A stretch of DNA of 64,000 bases from Sorghum bicolor (lineage: Eukaryota; Streptophyta; Magnoliopsida; Poales; Poaceae), in contig NC_012874.2 of assembly GCF_000003195.3 (NCBI RefSeq), positions 4,309,001 to 4,373,000 on the forward strand, in the 5' to 3' direction. The position numbers and the translations under genes are program-made. Numbering within the stretch: the stretch's first letter is position 1; every line of letters begins with the position of its first letter. The notes beneath the pieces were generated by a model that did not search any database, had not been told where the DNA came from, and saw nothing but the letters and a program-made list of their open reading frames with translations. Shown piece after piece: positions 22,363 through 34,663 of the stretch.

Positions 22363-25300
22363 TCACTTACCCATCCTGCGCTTGAACACTCCCCACAGAT
22401 AGTGTTTCCCTTGGAACGCTACAAAAGACAGGGTTTGATAAGTAAACTGAAAATATTGGCTATAGAACAAAGTAAAGCTGTCTGAACTCTTAAATTACAA
22501 GAACTCAACAGCAAGTAAATAACTTTTTAAGTGCAGTAATGGGCAGTAGAAGCAATATAATGCAAAATTGCACCGAGGCACGTAGTCATCAAAGTTCATA
22601 GCTGCAAATTTAAAAACAGGAGCACTGCCATATTGAGCCCGTAAATTAAATTGTAAAATCAGCAATATGGTACTTACTTTGACATTGCTCTGGTAGGAAA
22701 ACAGAAGGGAAGATCAGCAGCTTGGCAAACCCAACGACATATTTTAGTACTAAGCTATGATCAGCGAGATAATGCACTAGTTGATCTAGTTCCCTACAAA
22801 AGCAATAAGTACATTTTAAACCATGCACCTGAAAATACAAAACAAGCAATTGTCCATAGGGTAGGACGGTAGGTCACACACCTCATATTATCTGAGAAGA
22901 AATACAAGCCAATGCATTCAGCAGTGGGTTCTGATGCCTTCCACCTCCCTGGCCAGGCTTTCAACTTTGAATGCTTTGTTACTTTCATTAGTGCTGGTAA
23001 TGATAGTGATAATTCCTGCACCTCCTTGCATGCTTGATTTGACAGGTGTGCAGTCAATGAAATATACTCCTGGCCTATCTTCATGATTCCACTATCAGCA
23101 TAAAACATGAGAAACATTAGCATTGCAGAGAGAGAAATATATTGAAATGTTTAGAATGGGATCGAAGGCATCTAACATACGTCCAGTAAGGTCTATCAAT
23201 GGGTCGCGTGCAAATAAAGCTTTGCTGATCTGATGCTAACCGTGCAGCATCATTCTGTGTGCATGGAACACTAGCATTCACTACAGGTGCTTTTTTCTCT
23301 TTGTTGGCCCTTCTCGGCTTCCTTGCCTTCATATGATCATTGGCAAGTTGATTATTTGAATTTCCTGGAGACATCGCTTCCTCAGAATTTTCTGCGGATC
23401 TTCGCTGTTTCATCACACCACTTTCCACGTGCCTCCTGTGCATCCTCGCTTCCATCTGCATGGCCTCGGCATCTTCATCACATGATAAAATAGGTCGTTT
23501 TCTTTTCTTGGCCATGACATTCTCAGAAGTTCTTACAGATTTAGAACATCTTGGTTTTGCGTCATTGGGATCATTTACTTCCTTAGTCTTTGGAGATGAA
23601 CCCAAGGAAGCACTTGAGCAAGTATGATCAAATTGCTTTGATGTCTTACTACTTCTCATATGTGCAGGATCTGTATTTCTGTCCTTCATAATGAGCTTGG
23701 TTTTCTGATGTTTAGTACGATGTGGAATATGTCTGTTTGGCCCTTTATATTGCTTTCTGAAGGTCTTTTTTCTTGCCTTACGTGGACTAACATGCTTGGA
23801 AGGCAATGACATCTTCCATTTGAGACATTTGCCTACAAGCCACATTTTTGGCAGTTGAAACCAATGTCTTGGGTACATCATTTTGGAGATTCTTCCCTTG
23901 AGCACTGGATTGGGATAGTAACTTACGTTAAAATCATTGTGACTGCAATGAACCTCATATGACCTATTTGCTTGATCTGAGTTGTCTGCGTTAGAAACCA
24001 AGCATTCTTTTGGTGTCGAGGGGTTTAAAGCCTGGACATTATGCAGCGCAGGGGTCAAAGTTCCCATGCCTAAGAAGCATTCTGTCATTTCAGCACTGTG
24101 TTTTTCAACAGCTGAGGCTCCTTCTCCATTTGAGGAACTTGAGGGCTCTGCTGAGGGATTTGATCCCTGGACATTATCCAGTTCAGGGGTGACAGTGTTC
24201 ATGCCAGACAAGCATTCTGTTTTTTCAGTATTTTCTTTCTCAACAGATGTGCCTCCTCCATTTGCAGAACTTGATGGCTCTACAGTATTTGACATTAACC
24301 TTGAGTCCATCCACTCCTTGGAAGGATCCAAGACATCCATATTCCCATCTAGATCTGATCCTTGCATTGGCTGTGAGTAGTTTGATGGAGGCTTCGATCT
24401 TAGGATACTATTTGGCGCATCATCCCATGGTCTAACCACCTCCAACGGATCAGGTTGCTCCCAACTTTCTGACATAGGACTAGAACCATCTACTTGCTCC
24501 TCACTTGACCATATAGGACTAGTTTTATCAGTAAAATTGGGACAGGTAACATATTCAACTGAAGCAAATAAGCTATGCTCCGCTCCTTGTTCATCAAGTT
24601 TTAACCTTGAGTCCAACCACTCCTTAGAAGGATCCAAGACATCCATATTTCCAACATATAGATCTGATCCTTGCATTGACTGCGAGTAGTTTGAAGGAGG
24701 CTTTGATATTAGGATGCAATCTGGCACATCATGCCATGGTCCAAGTATAACCACCTTCAAAGGAACAGATTGCTCCCAACTTTCTGATGCAGGAGTAGAA
24801 CCGTCTACTTGCTCCTCAACATCTTCAACTGAAGCACATAAGCCAGCCTCCGCTCCTTGTTCTTCGATTTCTAATGCACGGCCCACAGGTGAATGGCTTG
24901 TACCATCAGGATTAACCATCTCCGAAGGATGAGGTTGTTCCGCATTTTCCAATACATCATCTTTTTGCTCCATATTTGGTACCGTAGGGCAAGAACTATC
25001 CGTAACATATGGATAGGATCTCTCAACATCATTGATTAAAGGAAGTAAGTCAGGTTTTGTTTCTTGAGTGAACCCTTCAACACAACTCAGTGAAAAGGAG
25101 CAGCTATCTTTTTCCATTGAGAGTTCCAGACACTCCATTGTGTTCACAGTAGGTCCAACAGCACCCGCTGTCTTTTGTATTTCTACAATAAGGTCAGAAG
25201 CTGAATGACTTGAACCATCAGCACTTTCTGGGCGATAAAATAAGTGGTCATTTTTACTTTCCCCTTCCTCTAAAATATCATTGCGCTTTAACTTTTTCAC

Positions 25301-28300
25301 GACAAACATTTCAGAAGAATTGAATGTATCCGCACTCAGAAAATGTTTAGTGGAGGCATCAGAACTACCTTTCCTTGCTTTCTGTGATCTACGTCTACGA
25401 CACCCCCATGTACTACACCTTGCCTTGTGTGACCTATGTCTACAACACCCCCACGACAAGGGTTCCTTCGTCACCAATACTCTATTCACATTTGGTTCAT
25501 TAATTATAGAACCCAATTGAATAGAGTAGTGGTCATCACAGCTAGTGTCATCGGGAACATGGAACCATGTAACACTCCTCGTTTCGAGAACATCATTCAT
25601 GTTCTCGGGATGCGAAAACATTCTCACCCCTGCCTTGTTAAAACCTTCCTCAAATAGCATGTTGTGTTCGTCGATCACGTTCCTTGACCCCTTCCACTGA
25701 GGAACTTTGTGACTATGATCACAATTCCGCTCTAATGATTTTGGGACTTCATTATGTTTTTGGGGGCAATCGTCACACAACCATTCAAATGATGAGGCAT
25801 CATAAATTACCGGATCCAAACAATATCTACAAAAACCACAAACAATGCTAGTTAGGGATAGATCTTCTATGGCTCGAGGTCATAGATGATAGAAGTATAC
25901 AGGTAATATGAGGAATAATCAACTACAATTAACCCTACCAACTTGATTGTTTAAGCGAATTTTTTGGAAGCGTGAGTGTTTAGGTGGCAAAGGCTCAGTC
26001 CCTTGTTTGCTTTCATGGCATAAAAAGTTCAATGGGCATGGTCAAGGCCAAGACATGTTCAAAACAATGGAAAGGTGTTGGAGACATCAAGATCATGAGC
26101 AATCTAGTGTTAGGGGCTGCTGGCCTCAACCCCTCCCCTACTCTCACCTAGGATCTCGAGGAAGGTAGGTAGATTTGATTCCTCACGCCTTACATAGCAC
26201 CTAGGTAAACTGGTGCAAATCAAGGATGAAAGTGTGAGAAAGGCGAGAGGCTCTAGTTGAGTTAGTTGAGTGCCTTGAGCCTCAAGTCCGATGTTCGACT
26301 CCCATAGGAGTGAATTTTCAGGCTAGGGTTAAAAAAATCCCCTCGTCTATCGGCCAAAGCAGAGGTTTAAGGTCCAGCCCTGGTCATGGCCGTCCTCACA
26401 TGGGCTACGGTGCCGCTATGTATGGGCAAAGCAATGGTTTAGGGAACTTCTAGACCCGCATGACAAGTTCCTATTCTTAATGCAGTGTTGGGGATTGTCT
26501 TAACCCCCGAAGGTCGAGTTTTTTAAGAATATTTAATATGTTATGGTTGTGACATTGTGGGGGTTGGAATCAATGTTCAAAAAGGCGCTAGGCAATTTTT
26601 AGGCAATGACCCATAGCCTAGAGCCTAAGCAAGCCTAGGCGTTTTGTATATATACTAATACTTATATACATATATGATTATCTTCTAAAAGAAAAAATAA
26701 ATAGCTAAATAGTGGGCTTAGACAGATAGATAGATAGGCTGGCTTACATAGATAGAAAAGCCCAAGAGACAAGAGTCTAGCCCATCTCCCACTCCAAGTT
26801 TCCAACCTTATCTATCTCTCCAGTTCTAGCCTTCCTCATCGCCATTGTCACGGCCGCACTCAACGCCCTTCCTTGTCTCCCGCATCAGCCGCCGCCGCCG
26901 GTTCCTCTCCCTATCCGGCATCTCTTGCTCTTCTAGTGTGCACCCGCCATCGCCCGCATGTGTCCAAAGCTCCTCCTCCCCCATCAGCGACCTCCACCAG
27001 ACGCTCCTTCGCCCCCACCCACCCACCCCCATCGGCTTAGATAGATAGAAAGGCCCAAGAGGCAAGAGTCCAACCCATCTCCCACTCCAAGTCTCCAACC
27101 TTATATATCTCTCCAGTTCTAGCCATCCTCATCGCCCTTCCTCGTCACGGTCGCAGTCAACGTCCTTGTCTCCTGCATCAGCCGCCACAGCCGATTACTC
27201 TCCCTCTCCGGCATCTCTTGCTCCTCTAGTGAGCGCCTGCCACCGCCTGCACGTGTCCGAAGCTTCCTCCCCCATCGGCGACCTCCACCAGACACTACCC
27301 CCCCACACACAGGCACCGCCGACAAGCAGGCACTGTCTAGGGGGTCCGTTTACCCCCTAGGCCAGGGAGGACCCCCTCGCCTAGTGCCTAGTTGCACCTA
27401 GGAAGACGCCTAATGTCGCCTTTTTGAACATTGGTTAAGATGTAAAATGGTTTTGGGTGTGGGTGCTACACAAATAGACTTTTTTTGGAGTTGGGATTTT
27501 ACTAATAAAAGGTGTTTCACGAAGCTCTAGGTTCGAGGTCCATGCAAAATTAAGAATCTATGATAAATTGAAGTGCTTTAGATCTATGTGTTTAATCTAA
27601 AAATGAGAAAACGAATGGCTCAACTCAATACTAAGGGGGTGTATGAGACTGCTCTACAAACTCCACCATGGAGCAACTCCACAAAAAACTGGAATTTGTG
27701 GAGCACCTCTTTTAAGTGTTCTCACAACTCCACCATTTTTCCTCGAACAGAGTGTGTGAAGCTGAAACCATTTGGCTAAAAAACGTGGAGCGGAGCTAAA
27801 AAACTTAGAGCGGAGCAGTCCCAAACATCCCCTAAGTCAGCCCATAGCTCCAGCTCCAAGAATTTCTATAGTTAGGAATGAGTAGCTACAAAAAGTATTG
27901 AAGCTAGAGCTTTGTCAAACAAGCCCTAATTACAATGAGACTTTACTACATGGCTCTTAAGTGGAATGTAAAAAAAAGTAAAATGCACCAAGAGTCCTTA
28001 GAAATTTTTATACTCTCAATTAGGTCATAGAACTAAAGTGATCATCTATATCCTCAATCTACTATAGATTCTCACGAAAAGTGACCATTTAGGTCCTTCA
28101 ACTAATGATGCACCCGAGTTAAGGTCCAAATCCCACCACATCACCTTTGTATGCCTAGTGGGTGCCAGTCATAGTCACACAGATTAAAGATGTCAATGGG
28201 GGCCCACGACCCGCGACCCGATGGGTATTTACTCTATTAGGGTATCAATATGGAGTGAAACCAGTACCCATGGGTACACAAACGGAGCAAACCCTTCACC

Positions 28301-30672
28301 CATTGGGTACACGGGTATGGGGACGTTCTAGTAGTCCCCATACCCATTTACCCATGGGTGAAAAATACCCAGTCCAAAACTAAAGAAGCCCACCAGCCAC
28401 CAGTCCATCGGCAGCCCATACACTGAAACCATATGTAGTGCTAGCAAAGTACTACTTTCTACTACGTGATTTGTATGGACAATGAACTATTATGGTGTTG
28501 TGACTAGTGGTTGCAGCAGAAATTATTATGTTGCTATTTGCTAGGTATATGGTGAGGTGGCTATGTGACGATGCTTGTGAATGGCTATGTGACGATGCTT
28601 GTGAATTGCTACCACGTGACTGATGCTTGTGAATTGTTGATGTTTGGTGGGTATGGGTGACCCGCCGGGTCTAATTTACCCACCCGGGTATGGGTCTGGG
28701 GAAATTCCCCCACCCATCACTGTATATGGGGATACCCGTGGTGTCATATTGTTGTCACGGGGATGGGTCTGGGGAGTTCATACCCGATGGGGATTTACCC
28801 ATTGCCAACACTAACACAGATTGTGGGTCTTAGTGGGGTTCCATGTCCCGGGAATGGTCATTCCAAATTGTGGTTCTAGGATGACACAACACGATAGGTC
28901 AATGTCTGGGATGTGAGTTGGGATGATGTCACAAAGCACACCAAACCATCGAGACATGTGCCCTATGCACCCAGGAACTTAAAATTGTTGATCCACATCC
29001 CACACACCCATTCCACTTGCAAAAGAACCCTCCATCCCCCTCCCCTGCATGTCCACTCCCTCTACCTCCCGTTGTTCCCGTGCGTACCAGCCTCACGGCT
29101 ACGCCCACACGCTCACCTGTGCTCTGGAGGCACACACTCAACGCCCATGGAACAAAGGGAGGTAGACGGCAAGAGAGGCAATAGGACTGCTAGGGGAGGT
29201 AGGGGATGTTTTTTATGCAACCTTAACAGGCACGACCACATAGGCAATTGTCGGTGGCGTGGCGGGTATTGGATGTTAGTCAAGCACAACAGAGATCAAG
29301 GACTTAGATGGTCACTTTTTTTAGTTTGTGGACCCAGATGGGAATTAGCAATTGATTAAAGACCTAGATGGTCACTTTTATTAGTTTAAGGACCCAAATG
29401 AGAATCTGAAAAAACATTTGGGGCTTTTGAACACCATAATGGCAAATAAAAAAGCAGTCCAGTATGCAAAGATAATCTTATGGATGTGAGTAACAGGGAC
29501 AGAATTGAAGCAAATAATTCTCTATAAAGTGTTAATAAATCATGCATCCAAGCAATTCCGAACTTCATTACAACAAGATAATCAAAACTCAAACATTTGT
29601 TTTCTTCTTTTACTTAGGAACTCTAATTTGAAAATAGAAGACATGAAGGCTTCGAAGAACAAGTAGAAAGAAAAGTTACAGGTGCCTCGCAGCGTTCTCG
29701 CAGTTGACACATCGTACTAAAAGCTTCCTGTAGCCAACAACACCACACACTTCACAAACGATGTCCTACATAAAAGTGCAAACATGCACATTTGGTTAAC
29801 TCACAGAACCTCCCAATTTAAAATAACAAAACTTCACAGCAAACGCATATCAAAGTTGTGCTTGCATCCTGGCAAGTTGCTTGCCAGCAGGATTTCTCAC
29901 GATTCTACCAATACGTGTAGTTGATACACAAAATCCAACACCACAAAGAAAAATCTCGATAGTGCTTCACGTTTCTATACTGTATATTTGTCCAGGGCTC
30001 TAGGAAATTGCCACAATCTCCTCGAGCTCTAATCTCGTTGTCCATTGATAATGGAAAGGGTTAGGAGACACGGCAGTAATAGCAGTTCCTAACTCAGTCA
30101 CAACTACGAGGTACCATTTGGAAATCAGTATTGAATCTTGCAAAGAAACTATGGTTCCGGTCCACAGACCACTAGAGCGTGTATCTGGATGACAAGATAT
30201 TTGACTATTTTTCAGATATTTGACTATTTTTCTGCAAAACAAGGAGGTGAGGAGTTCTCTCCGTCATGCCCCCCACCGGCTTCTATCTGAATCTGAAGGG
30301 TTCCCTCGAGCAGGAGCTCGCGCTCAAACTCGCCCTCGCCCTGAACCTCGCCCTTTCTCAGGCTACTAGCAGCCCATGCCCAATTCCACGCATCCAGCAG
30401 AATAGGTCTAGCATAACGCTACTCCATCCGATTGGATTCCCCCTCCCTGCTGAACAGACATAAAATTTGTGTCCAACTAGAAGCCGAGCAAATGTAATCC
30501 GCAAAACCTCGAACACCTTGCCCTCACAGAGTCGGTCGGCTCAACCCGCGATTCTAACACTCTCTTCCGAAGAAAATCAGCCAACCAAACAACGAAGAGA
30601 AGTAAACGCGCGCCACGCGAATGAAGAGGGTGGGAACTGGAGCGCGAGTGAGCAACTGAGGATCCGTACCAT
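22363..30672 (-). CDS. PHD-finger protein, AIPP2/PAIPP2-like
   Basis: Six coding exons rebuilt from splice sites and frame: 30672-30670 (ATG only), 29765-29680, 25826-23181, 23091-22882, 22793-22678, 22418-22363. They give 1,038 residues. The N-terminus carries a PHD finger: CEVCGVVGYRKLLVRCVNC, then H-x2-C and FEWLCDDC, a C4-H-C3 pattern crossing an exon junction. The long third exon is low-complexity and basic, with internal repeats. The C-terminal exons (LKAWPGRWKASEPTAECIGL.., ELDQLVHYLADHS.., HYLWGVFKRR) match the SPOC-like domain of the Arabidopsis AIPP2 group. In that group the PHD reads unmethylated H3K4 in a BAH-PHD-CPL2 repressive complex; that role here is inferred from family. The 3.85-kb second intron is full of transposons. 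The first exon assignment is the least certain. Confidence 0.85.
24290..24860 (-). repeat. Internal coding repeats of the PHD gene
   Basis: Two diverged units share EEQVDGS.P.SESWEQ..PL.VV, then SKPPSNYSQ.MQGSDL and GNMDVLDPSKEW.DSRL, spaced by about 300 bp. A second, shorter pair (PSSS.NG.G.S..EK..AE.TEC..GM.T.TP.L.NVQ) lies downstream at about 24060-24290. They are in-frame duplications in a disordered region. Confidence 0.85.
26243..26524 (+). mobile_element. Au/ZmSINE-like SINE
   Basis: It starts with a tRNA-like head: an A-box-like TAGTTGAGTTAGTTGAGT, then a B-box-like TGTTCGACTCC. The body carries TCAGGCTAGGGTTAAAAAAA, CACATGGGCTACGGTGCCGC and a CCCGAAGGTCGAGTTTTTT end, which I recognise as the Au-like SINE type of grasses. 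It lies in intron 2 of the PHD gene, antisense to it. Confidence 0.65.
26571..27433. mobile_element. TIR element with CAATGTTCAAAAAGGCG ends
   Basis: Perfect 17-bp terminal inverted repeats begin CAATGTTCAAAAAGGCG. Both subterminal regions are rich in AGGCG/CCTAGGC-type motifs. Flanks GTTGGAAT and GTTAAGAT may be a decayed target duplication. The interior contains a 293-bp tandem duplication. There is no transposase. The superfamily is not certain. Confidence 0.75.
26751..27310. repeat. 293-bp tandem duplication
   Basis: Copies start GATAGAAA.GCCCAAGAG at about 26751 and 27044, and both include CATCTCCCACTCCAAGT.TCC and GGCATCTCTTGCTC.TCTAG. They have diverged by substitutions and small indels. 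The unit is C/T-rich on the plus strand and open on both strands without recognisable domains. Confidence 0.8.
27635..27832. mobile_element. Tourist-like MITE, 198 bp
   Basis: Ends GGGGGTGTATGAGACTGCTC and (reverse) GGGGATGTTTGGGACTGCTC with TAA on each side (27632-27634, 27833-27835). The interior repeats GGAGC/CTCCAC motifs. Confidence 0.85.
27985..29405. repeat. Inverted repeats around the hAT element (possible host transposon)
   Basis: GATTCTC..AAAAGTGACCATTTAGGTCCTT near 28068 matches, in reverse complement, two tandem blocks near 29300 and 29360 (GACCTAGATGGTCACTTTT..). The blocks bracket the hAT insertion and a C-rich middle. Exact ends and target duplication were not found. Confidence 0.45.
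28185..28813. mobile_element. hAT-like non-autonomous element, 629 bp
   Basis: The 8-bp duplication ACACAGAT flanks it (28177-28184, 28814-28821). Ends TAAAGATGTCAATGGG and (reverse) TAGTGTTGGCAATGGG are inverted repeats. Subterminal regions carry many ACCCATGGGT/GGGTATGGG motifs, as in grass hAT-type MITEs. No coding capacity. Confidence 0.88.
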
Positions 30673-30849
30673 CTCGCAGAGTCGGCGGTGCCGTGAGGAG
30701 CTCCTCCTCCTCGTCGCCACCGATCCGCGCTCCGGAGGGCCTTCAACAACAGCGAGGCCAGAAGGGACGCGGCGCGCGCGGCTGAAACCACGCGCTCTTC
30801 TCCCCCATGGCTTCAGCCTCCGGATTGCAGAGTGAGCGCCGCCGCCGCC

Positions 30850-31933
30850 GCGAGCGAGAGCGAGAACGAAGAGGGGAGGGCAGAAACGGAAGGCGGTTCT
30901 GTAGCGGCGTCTGTGGGCTTTGGGTGGGCTTTGTTGGCCTCGAGCCTCGGGTCCGCTGACGTCGGCAGCAACTTTTTCCCTGGAGCGCGACACGTCGACG
31001 ACATGCGCGGTTCACGCACCACGCGTGGCGTTGCGACGAGTAACAGCTGCGACACCCGGCAGCCGCCGCGGCCAAGCCGGATTCGTGAGGATTTGACAGT
31101 TTTTTTTTTAACAAGCTCATATTGTATTAAAAGAACAGCTAAACTATATATAAATAAAGGTTTAAAAAACTGAATTATACCAAGATCTTTCGTTTTAATC
31201 TGGATTGAGAGGCAGTATCACCGGCGGAGGGTTGCAGGAGGTATCGGAGACGCATACACTTTGGTGGATAGGGTGGATAAACCATGCAAAGCATCGGTTA
31301 TAATTGAGACGGTTGAGCCAGCAGAGTTGTTGTACATCGGCGACCGAAAGAATAAAATTGGAGCTGTCGCCGAAGGTTGAAGATGAAGCTCGAACCAAGA
31401 TCCCAGGTGGTGGCGGCGCAGGCAAACCAACACCAGAGGAGCTGTCTAGTAGAAAAAAGTAAAGGACCAGAAGTTGTTGTTTGGACAATAAAGCGGGTGG
31501 TGACAATGGAAGTTGGACGGGGTGGAGTAGATCTCGACAGGAGCGTGGTGATGTTGAGTGGCGGCGGGAAGGAAGGAAGGAGGGGAGATCTGCTAAGAGG
31601 AGGAGATTTATTTTATTACTACTAACCTTGGGGTCGATGATGTCGGCGGTGAGGAAGACACCGAGGAAAACCACGGCGGCCACAACTCCCGCGACGAGGG
31701 CAAGATAAGGCGAACGAAAGCCATAAAGGTACACAAGCACTAAGGTTACTCGATCTAACAACTACTTATATATATATATATGGAGACTTAGGAGGCATCC
31801 CTGCCCGCTACGGCGTCGGAGACAGGAGGAAGGGACCGACGAGATCTGAATCGGGAGCTAAGCAAGGAGAGTTGTGTCGTGTATGACTCATCCTCGGCGA
31901 GCCTTTGACAGTTTAAAAAGATTTCGTATAGTT
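30850..31933. other. PHD gene promoter region and unassigned frame
   Basis: 30673-31060 is GC-rich, as expected for the minus-strand 5' UTR and a TATA-less promoter of the PHD gene. A minus-strand open frame at 31195-31761 begins with a hydrophobic segment (YLALVAGVVAAVVFLGVFL, then DPKV) before a GTTAGT donor-like site. It has no ATG, with an in-frame stop directly upstream, so it may be an exon remnant. (TA)n lies at about 31768-31781. Confidence 0.4.
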
Positions 31934-32642
31934 GGGTCTTGTTTAGTTCTAAAAAATTACAAAATAGAAATTCTAGAATTTTCATTTGTATTTGACAGAT
32001 ATTGTCTAATTATGGATTAACTAGACTTAAAAGATTTGTCTCGCAAATTACAGATAAACTGTGCAATTAGGGCCTTGTTTAGTTCTAAAAAATTTTTGTA
32101 AATTTTTTCACATTTTCCATCACATCGAATATTGCGGCACATGCACTAAACATTAAATATAGATAAAAGAAATAACTAATTGCACAGTCTATCTGTAATT
32201 TGTGAGACGAATCTTTTGAGTCTAGTTAATCCATGATTAGACAATATTTTTTAAATACAAACGAAAGTGCTACAGTGCCCATTTTGCAAAATTTTTTGAA
32301 ACTAGTTCCCAAAGAAATTTGCAAAATTTTTCAGATTCTCCGCCACATCGAATCTTGTGGCACATGCATGAAACATTAAATAAGAGATAAAAAATAACAA
32401 ATTACACAGTTTGCTTGTACTTTGCAAGATGAATCTTTTGAGTTTAGTTAGTCTATGATTAGACAATATTTGTTAAATATAAACGAAAGTGCTACAGTGC
32501 TCATTTTGGCAAAATTTTTAGAACTAAACAAGGCCCTAGTTATTTTTTTATCTATATTTAATGTTCCATGCATGTGTCGCAAGATTCGATGTAATTGGAA
32601 ATCTAAAAATTTTACAAATTTTTTTAAGAACTAAACGAGGCC
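31934..32642. mobile_element. Tourist-like MITE interrupted by a MITE dimer
   Basis: The outer element starts GGGTCTTGTTTAGTTC (31934) and ends GAACTAAACGAGGCC (32642). At 32071-32535 it is interrupted by GGCCTTGTTTAG..CTAAACAAGGCC flanked by TAG, and the outer sequence (..GCAATTAG | TTATTTTTTA..) resumes after it. The inner insert is itself two head-to-tail copies joined near 32300 without a complete end between them. Confidence 0.8.
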
Positions 32643-33048
32643 TTATTTTTTTTAATAAATAAATAGTATTTTCTCTTAAAATAAATTAATATAAGCACTA
32701 CTCCCACTGTTCATAAAATACTACAATTGTAGGACCGAAGGGAGGTAATAAGGTCTATACAAAATGACCAAAATACCCCCTATAATTGATGTGACAGCAC
32801 ACTGCACCAAAGTTCAAGTTCACAATCATTTTGCAATAAAAAATTACAGCTAGAGTACATGTGTCCATATTAGCACAAGTTCTGGCCAGAAGCCTCTAGA
32901 AGCAGTAGAGAAACAACCAAAGCTTCCCTAAGAGAATTTGTGGATGAGAATGAACCGCGCCTAGTACAAAAGAACTTGTTCATGCCCAAATGATTCACAT
33001 GCCCTCATATAAGTGAGGTACTCCCGCATACAAGTGCAACACCCATAG

Positions 33049-33450
33049 ATCATCGACTCCATCACCCTGCAACCTATTTTCATATCAGCCATACCCATAG
33101 ATCTCAACATTCTTTTAGATCAACATGGAGAGCTCTTACCACATCTCAATGAATCACTTGCATATGAGCAAGAAGATACCATCACTCATCTCGACGAACA
33201 TCAACTTTATGAAGATGAAGCCCCACTTCTAGATCAACATAGGGACATCTTACCTGATCTCAATGAAGAACTTGACTATGAGCAAGAAGGTGAAATCACT
33301 CGTCTCTTGGAACTTCAACTTTATGACTATGAAGCCCATCTACAAGAAGGTCAGTCCTTACATCTTCATCCCAATGAACTGCTTGGTATGCATGTCATAG
33401 ATCTCAATGTTGATTATTCTAAGGGAGAACAAGAAAAAGAACAAGAATAG
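33049..33450 (+). other. Acidic DLN-repeat reading frame, no start codon
   Basis: This is a 134-codon frame between stops. It encodes repeats of the form DLN..LLDQHGELLPHLNE..YEQED.IT.L.EHQLYEDEAP, then again LLDQH..ILPDLNEEL.YEQEGEIT.L.ELQLY, ending HVIDLNVDYSKGEQEKEQE*. No in-frame ATG precedes the repeats. DLN motifs resemble EAR-type repression motifs, but I do not recognise the family. It could be an exon or a remnant of a transposon gene. Confidence 0.45.
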
Positions 33451-33599
33451 GAACACGTCCTCATATGGCTGCGTTTCTTCCTGTGTCATGGGAAAGCTCA
33501 GCTACTCCAAAGAACGAACACCCTCAAATCTCATGACCAAGTCAGTTCAATATCCACCATCGGACATTGCAAGGAGCCTGCAAATATGAACAAAAGAAA

Positions 33600-34663
33600 T
33601 CAATAAAAAAAGGCACCATGGGTCTGATAGTAATATTCACAAAAAACAATCTAAAAGTAATGTTAACACTATAACCATCACAACCAAAAAATAGTACCAT
33701 GCCAACAGTACCATGCAAGCAGTAAGCAGCATGTATAGGCCATCAACACATACACGTCGTCAACGGGCCAGTACAACAGCAGCAGACACGCAATTAGGTA
33801 GCAGCAACCGGCCATCAAAAAGGAAACTAGGTACGTGGGCCAAAACCTAAACGACAACCAATCCTAGCACCGACAACAAGCACGCAGCTGACCTCGGACA
33901 CCATCAATCCATAGCAATCCCGATAGGTACAAATACAGGCTCACAAGCGCACGTGTACTGTTTCGTACTTGTAGACTCTCCATCGATCTAATCCTGGTGG
34001 TGACAAGAAGCACACAACCTGCAGCAGGCAAGGAAACTTAGGGGAGATGACGGCGAGCGATAAGAAACTATGGCGGCGGCGACGCAGCAAGCCCACGTCA
34101 GAAAAAATGAAGATCGATGGAGTACGTACGTACCTCTTGTCCCTACATACGTCTGCGCCGGCGTCAATCGTCTGCCTTAGAATTGGCAACAGAGATCTAA
34201 GACGAGCGTCTACCCTAAAACTACGAACAGAGGAAGAAGCGATTGGAGAAAAACTGTCGAAGGAGGAGTGTGGGAAGGAGGGAGCCACAACATAAGAAGA
34301 CGTGGGAAGGACTCCGAGCAGCAGGAACGTCATATCCACGCATGACTACGTGTGCGCAAAGTTACGTGGAATAAGGGGAAATTTTCCAAGTCCTAAAATA
34401 TTAGGAGTTGTTGGAGAAAGATTTTTCTCTATCTTTCTAAAAAAACAAGGATTAGGAGGATATTTAGGAAAATATTGAAGATGCTCTTAGGAGAAAAAAT
34501 ATATAAAATATGTAATTCTTACAGATGCTCTAACGACTAAAATAGTTCCTCCATCCAAATTAGTGAGGGGTAACGTGGCTTTTTGTCAAGCTCCTTATTT
34601 TATCTAAAAATCACTTGGATATATTTCAAGACAGATTGAGTATAATTTGAAACGAAATGAATA
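33600..34663. other. Intergenic
   Basis: No supported gene. Open frames around 33941-34339 occur on both strands with no recognisable domain. A CTCCATCCAAATTAGTG piece near 34551 looks like the end of a second, truncated Stowaway-type MITE. Confidence 0.4.
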
